Shown: positions 16,071 to 17,705 of the stretch, piece after piece
Position numbering within the stretch: the stretch's first letter is position 1
Layout of the letters: every line of letters begins with the position of its first letter
Made by a program: the position numbers and the translations under genes
The notes under the pieces: generated by a model
The model's database searches: none
The model's input: only the letters and a program-made list of their open reading frames with translations
Told to the model about the DNA's origin: nothing
Assembly: GCA_937934285.1 (NCBI GenBank)
Contig: CALHAT010000018.1
Location: 1 to 17,705, forward strand
DNA length: 17,705 nt
From: Minisyncoccota bacterium
GTDB taxonomy: Bacteria > Patescibacteriota > Minisyncoccia > UBA6257 > HR35
Direction of reading: 5' to 3'

Positions 16071-16155
16071 TGCGCGGGATGGGACTCGAACCCATACGGG
16101 CAAACGCCCACAGCCCCCTCAAGGCTGCGTGTCTACCAAATTCCACCACCCGCGC
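16071..16155 (-). tRNA. tRNA-Leu (anticodon GAG)
   Basis: Class II cloverleaf on the minus strand: acceptor GCGCGGG/CCCGCGC, discriminator A, the TGGTGGAAT..GGTAGACACG D region typical of tRNA-Leu, anticodon arm CAGCC-TTGAGGG-GGCTG (anticodon GAG), a long variable arm GGGC-GTTT-GCCC, and T arm ATGGG-TTCGAGT-CCCAT. CCA is not encoded; hpf begins 1 nt after it. Confidence 0.95.
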
Positions 16156-16193
16156 TTAATTGGCCGCTCGGATCTAGCTGTTAGTGTTTAGGG

Positions 16194-16221
16194 ATTTTAA
16201 TGTAATCTTATTTTATCACAA
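16194..16221 (-). promoter_or_regulatory. Probable promoter of tRNA-Leu/hpf
   Basis: On the minus strand TTGTGA (16216-16221), 16-nt spacer, TAAAAT (16194-16199). Transcription would start near 16187, about 30 nt before the tRNA. Match is moderate. Confidence 0.45.
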
Positions 16222-16294
16222 ACTTATATGATTTTTTACTCCTTGGAACTGACAATCGTCAAAGTTAGTAAACGCAATGTTTTTTAGACAATCC

Positions 16295-16370
16295 CTTGAA
16301 TCTTGATTTGACAAAAATTTCACGATCATGAAAATCTTGTCAATATATTTTTTATTCTTGAATCTTGATT
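16295..16370. repeat. 36-nt imperfect palindrome flanked by 14-bp direct repeats
   Basis: CTTGAATCTTGATT occurs at 16295-16308 and again at 16357-16370. Between the copies (first base shared) is a palindrome running from TTGACAA (16308-16314) to TTGTCAA (16337-16343), with inner arms ATTTCA/TGAAAAT around CGATCA; 30 of 36 positions agree with its own reverse complement. The arrangement resembles a tiny hairpin element with duplicated ends, or an operator. Confidence 0.6.
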
Positions 16371-16381
16371 CTTAATTCTTT

Positions 16382-16410
16382 TATAAAGGACGATCGTCCT
16401 CTATAAAGGA
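16382..16410. repeat. Perfect 14-bp palindrome flanked by TATAAAGGA direct repeats
   Basis: AGGACGATCGTCCT (16387-16400) is a perfect dyad. TATAAAGGA occurs at 16382-16390, overlapping its left arm, and again at 16402-16410. Confidence 0.65.
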
Positions 16411-16482
16411 ATTGGCAGTCTAATTGTTAAGAGCTAAAAATTAAAAAACTATCAGCATTAATCAAGGGCGGTAAATTATAAA

Positions 16483-16529
16483 ACGCGATCGCGTATTATA
16501 AGTACATTTTTAGATTGCTCTTATAATAC
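16483..16529. repeat. ACGCGATCGCGT palindrome joined to a 10-bp inverted repeat
   Basis: The perfect 12-bp dyad ACGCGATCGCGT (16483-16494) contains GCGATCGC. Its right end runs into GTATTATAAG (16493-16502), which is repeated inverted as CTTATAATAC (16520-16529) with a 17-nt loop. Each arm contains TATAAT on one strand, so the hairpin holds two outward or inward facing -10-like elements. Confidence 0.6.
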
Positions 16530-16569
16530 ACGGGAGCGATTTATGGGGGCATTTTAAAAATTAAATTTT

Positions 16570-17361
16570 TTATTCATAAATCACTAATTCTTTATTTAAG
16601 TCGGTTCGCCAGATAGTTGCTTTTAAATTTTTTAAAAAGTTGATTGTTTCTTTATGGGGATGACCATAATAATTGGTGCCAACCTGAATAACAGAAACTT
16701 TTGGATTAATAGCTTTGTAAAATTCTTTATTAATTGAATATTTTGAACCATGATGAGGAAAAAGAAAATAATCTGAAGCTAAAATTTTTTGACAACATAA
16801 AAGCAAACTTTGAATTGCCTCTTTTTCAATATCACCGGTTAAAAGATAAGAGTTTTTACCATTTACTTTTAAAACTAAAGAGTTGTCATTATCTTTTTTA
16901 TATTTTTTATCGGGATGAAGAATATAAATCTGAAAATAATTAGTACTAATTTGATTACCTCTTTTAAAAACTAATATCGGAATTTCTAACCTTTTAGCAA
17001 GTTCAATTAATCTTTTATAGCCACTATCTTCAGAGTTTAAAATACTAACTCCTAAAAGCCGGACTTTATATCTCTTTAAAATCTCAAAAGCAGCTAAATA
17101 ATGGTCTTTATCAGGATGAGAAATAAACAAAATATCAATTTTTTTATGATAAAAAGGAATGAATCTGTCTAAACTTTTTAAAACTAAAGATGGTTTGGCT
17201 CCAGTATCATAAAGAAAGATGTTATTTTTATTTTTAATTAAAACACTCTCGCCTTGACCAACATCGAAAAAGGCAACTAAATTTTTCTGATTTAAAAAAT
17301 CAAAAATTAAATAATAAACAAACAGATTAGCTAAGATTAAGACGAAAATCAATTGTCTCAT
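16570..17361 (-). CDS. ComEC-type metallo-beta-lactamase-fold hydrolase
   Basis: 263 residues. It corresponds to the C-terminal domain of ComEC/Rec2, which is proposed to degrade the non-transported DNA strand outside the membrane. An N-terminal membrane helix lies at 4-20 (LIFVLILANLFVYYLIF). Metal-binding and fold motifs: VAFFDVGQGESVLI (29-42), YDTGA (51-55), SHPDKDH (81-87), NDNSLVLKV (158-166), TGD (175-177, D177), FPHHGS (201-206) and GHPHKE (233-238), all as in ComEC. It overlaps the ComEC channel gene by 35 nt in a different frame, so this ComEC is divided into two proteins, with the helix keeping the hydrolase at the membrane. No clear terminator follows. Confidence 0.92.
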   Translation of the reverse strand: MRQLIFVLILANLFVYYLIFDFLNQKNLVAFFDVGQGESVLIKNKNNIFLYDTGAKPSLVLKSLDRFIPFYHKKIDILFISHPDKDHYLAAFEILKRYKVRLLGVSILNSEDSGYKRLIELAKRLEIPILVFKRGNQISTNYFQIYILHPDKKYKKDNDNSLVLKVNGKNSYLLTGDIEKEAIQSLLLCCQKILASDYFLFPHHGSKYSINKEFYKAINPKVSVIQVGTNYYGHPHKETINFLKNLKATIWRTDLNKELVIYE

Positions 17362-17705
17362 CTTTTAAAGAATAATAAATCTCTAAAAAGATAAAAAAGT
17401 AAATAGCAATAACTAAAATTAATGGCAATTTAAAATAAAGAACAAAACTACTAAAAATTTTAGCAATAAAAATTAGATAATTTAAAAATGGAATTGAGAG
17501 CCAGGTTAAAAATTTGATTGGCAAAAAAAGAAAAACTGAAGCCAAGGTCATAAAATAAGGAATTAGAGGCAAAACTAAGATGTTAGCCAAAACTGAAAAT
17601 AGATTGAAATTACCGAAATAATACAAAATTAAAGGTAAAGTTAAAATTTGCGCAGATAAAGTATCGCTTAAGGTTTTCTTTAAAAAATTAAATCTCAAAA
17701 ATTCA
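17327..17705 (-). CDS. comEC: ComEC/Rec2 channel protein, C-terminal part (continues past the window)
   Basis: The frame is open to the right edge; the TTG at 17698 is not the real start. About 125 residues are visible. LKKTLSDTLSAQILTLPLIL, then YYFGNFNLFSVLANILVLPLIPYFM, is the typical end of the competence domain (the tlaaqi-tlPl and laN-lvlPl motifs). Two or three further hydrophobic segments follow to residue ~110. ComEC forms the inner-membrane channel for single-stranded DNA in transformation. The protein stops after the membrane part (IDFRLNLS), and the hydrolase domain is encoded by the next, overlapping gene. Together with dprA it supports natural competence. Confidence 0.9.
   Translation of the reverse strand, partial: EFLRFNFLKKTLSDTLSAQILTLPLILYYFGNFNLFSVLANILVLPLIPYFMTLASVFLFLPIKFLTWLSIPFLNYLIFIAKIFSSFVLYFKLPLILVIAIYFFIFLEIYYSLKDETIDFRLNLS

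Larger units (their letters stand above)
16222..16569. other. Gene-free, palindrome-rich spacer
   Basis: No ORF of credible length or known RNA is seen here on either strand. The region holds four dyads: TGACAATCGTCA (16250-16261), a 36-nt imperfect palindrome (16308-16343), AGGACGATCGTCCT (16387-16400) and ACGCGATCGCGT (16483-16494). It also has a 10-bp inverted repeat GTATTATAAG/CTTATAATAC (16493-16502 and 16520-16529). The last three of the four dyads are centred on GATC. Several TATAAT hexamers in both directions lie at 16475-16529, without good -35 partners. It may be a regulatory or replication/partition site, or a nest of decayed small elements. Confidence 0.6.

Noticed and set aside
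16070..16111. 14-codon N-terminal extension of HPF
   Set aside because: The bases are the T and acceptor arms of tRNA-Leu; MKIIYYLKN is the natural start.
16308..16343. TTGACA boxes as promoters
   Set aside because: Neither strand has a fair -10 at 15-19 nt from these boxes.
16734..16943. 69-codon plus-strand ORF
   Set aside because: It is antisense to the metallo-beta-lactamase-fold gene, whose motifs are complete, and it shows no family features.

Overview
The window is a compact, AT-rich stretch (rough impression about 30% GC in the protein genes) that looks like a Patescibacteria (Candidate Phyla Radiation) genome. The reasons are gene content and style: a Mur ligase whose N-terminal substrate domain is replaced by a short hydrophobic segment, a membrane-anchored Clp ATPase, lamin-tail-domain surface protein, 3D-domain protein, DprA plus a ComEC split into two ORFs, EndoQ-type PHP nuclease, tRNA genes without encoded CCA, almost no Shine-Dalgarno sequences, and neighbouring genes that nearly all overlap. 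TGA is used as a stop and is not found inside the genes, so the standard bacterial code applies. The exact lineage cannot be fixed from this window.

Layout. 1-1935 (-): 5' part of a 23S rRNA gene, running off the left edge. It has its own consensus promoter and a boxB/boxA antitermination leader directly behind a protein gene, so it is not preceded by a 16S gene. 2104-2799 (-): small MscS-related membrane protein. 2900-3655 (+): a promoter, a leader that can fold as an attenuator with a possible 24-codon leader peptide, and an unknown 192-aa protein. 3650-5235 (-): lamin-tail surface protein and a small DoxX-like membrane protein. 5234-6769 (+): dprA and a secreted 3D-domain protein. 6739-13163 (-): one long operon of tRNA-Val, tRNA-Pro, EndoQ-like PHP nuclease, small membrane protein, ClpC-like AAA+ ATPase, LytR-CpsA-Psr enzyme and MurE-like ligase, with 1-23 nt overlaps between its protein genes. 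13237-13466 (-): a complete 44-aa membrane-protein gene with promoter, perfect Shine-Dalgarno and terminator. 13472-14008 (+): a decayed gene that probably encoded an HExxH metalloprotease. 14090-15799 (+): short topA with an in-frame repeat insertion. 15770-16155 (-): tRNA-Leu and hpf. 16222-16569: gene-free, palindrome-rich spacer. 16570-17705 (-): metallo-beta-lactamase-fold half of ComEC and the end of the ComEC channel, running off the right edge.

How the genes fit together. DprA, ComEC and the ComEC-type hydrolase point to DNA uptake and recombination. MurE-like ligase, LCP enzyme and the 3D-domain protein point to a peptidoglycan envelope and attachment of polymers to it; the Clp ATPase sits in the same transcription unit. 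23S rRNA, three tRNAs and HPF are the translation part.

The most unusual observations are: two protein genes (EndoQ, hpf) whose ATG starts 0 and 1 nt after the discriminator base of an upstream tRNA, so that tRNA 3' processing itself would release a leaderless mRNA; the trp-like attenuator at 2940-3067; the hidden 44-aa gene; the palindromic in-frame insertion in topA; and the series of GATC-centred palindromes at 16250-16529.
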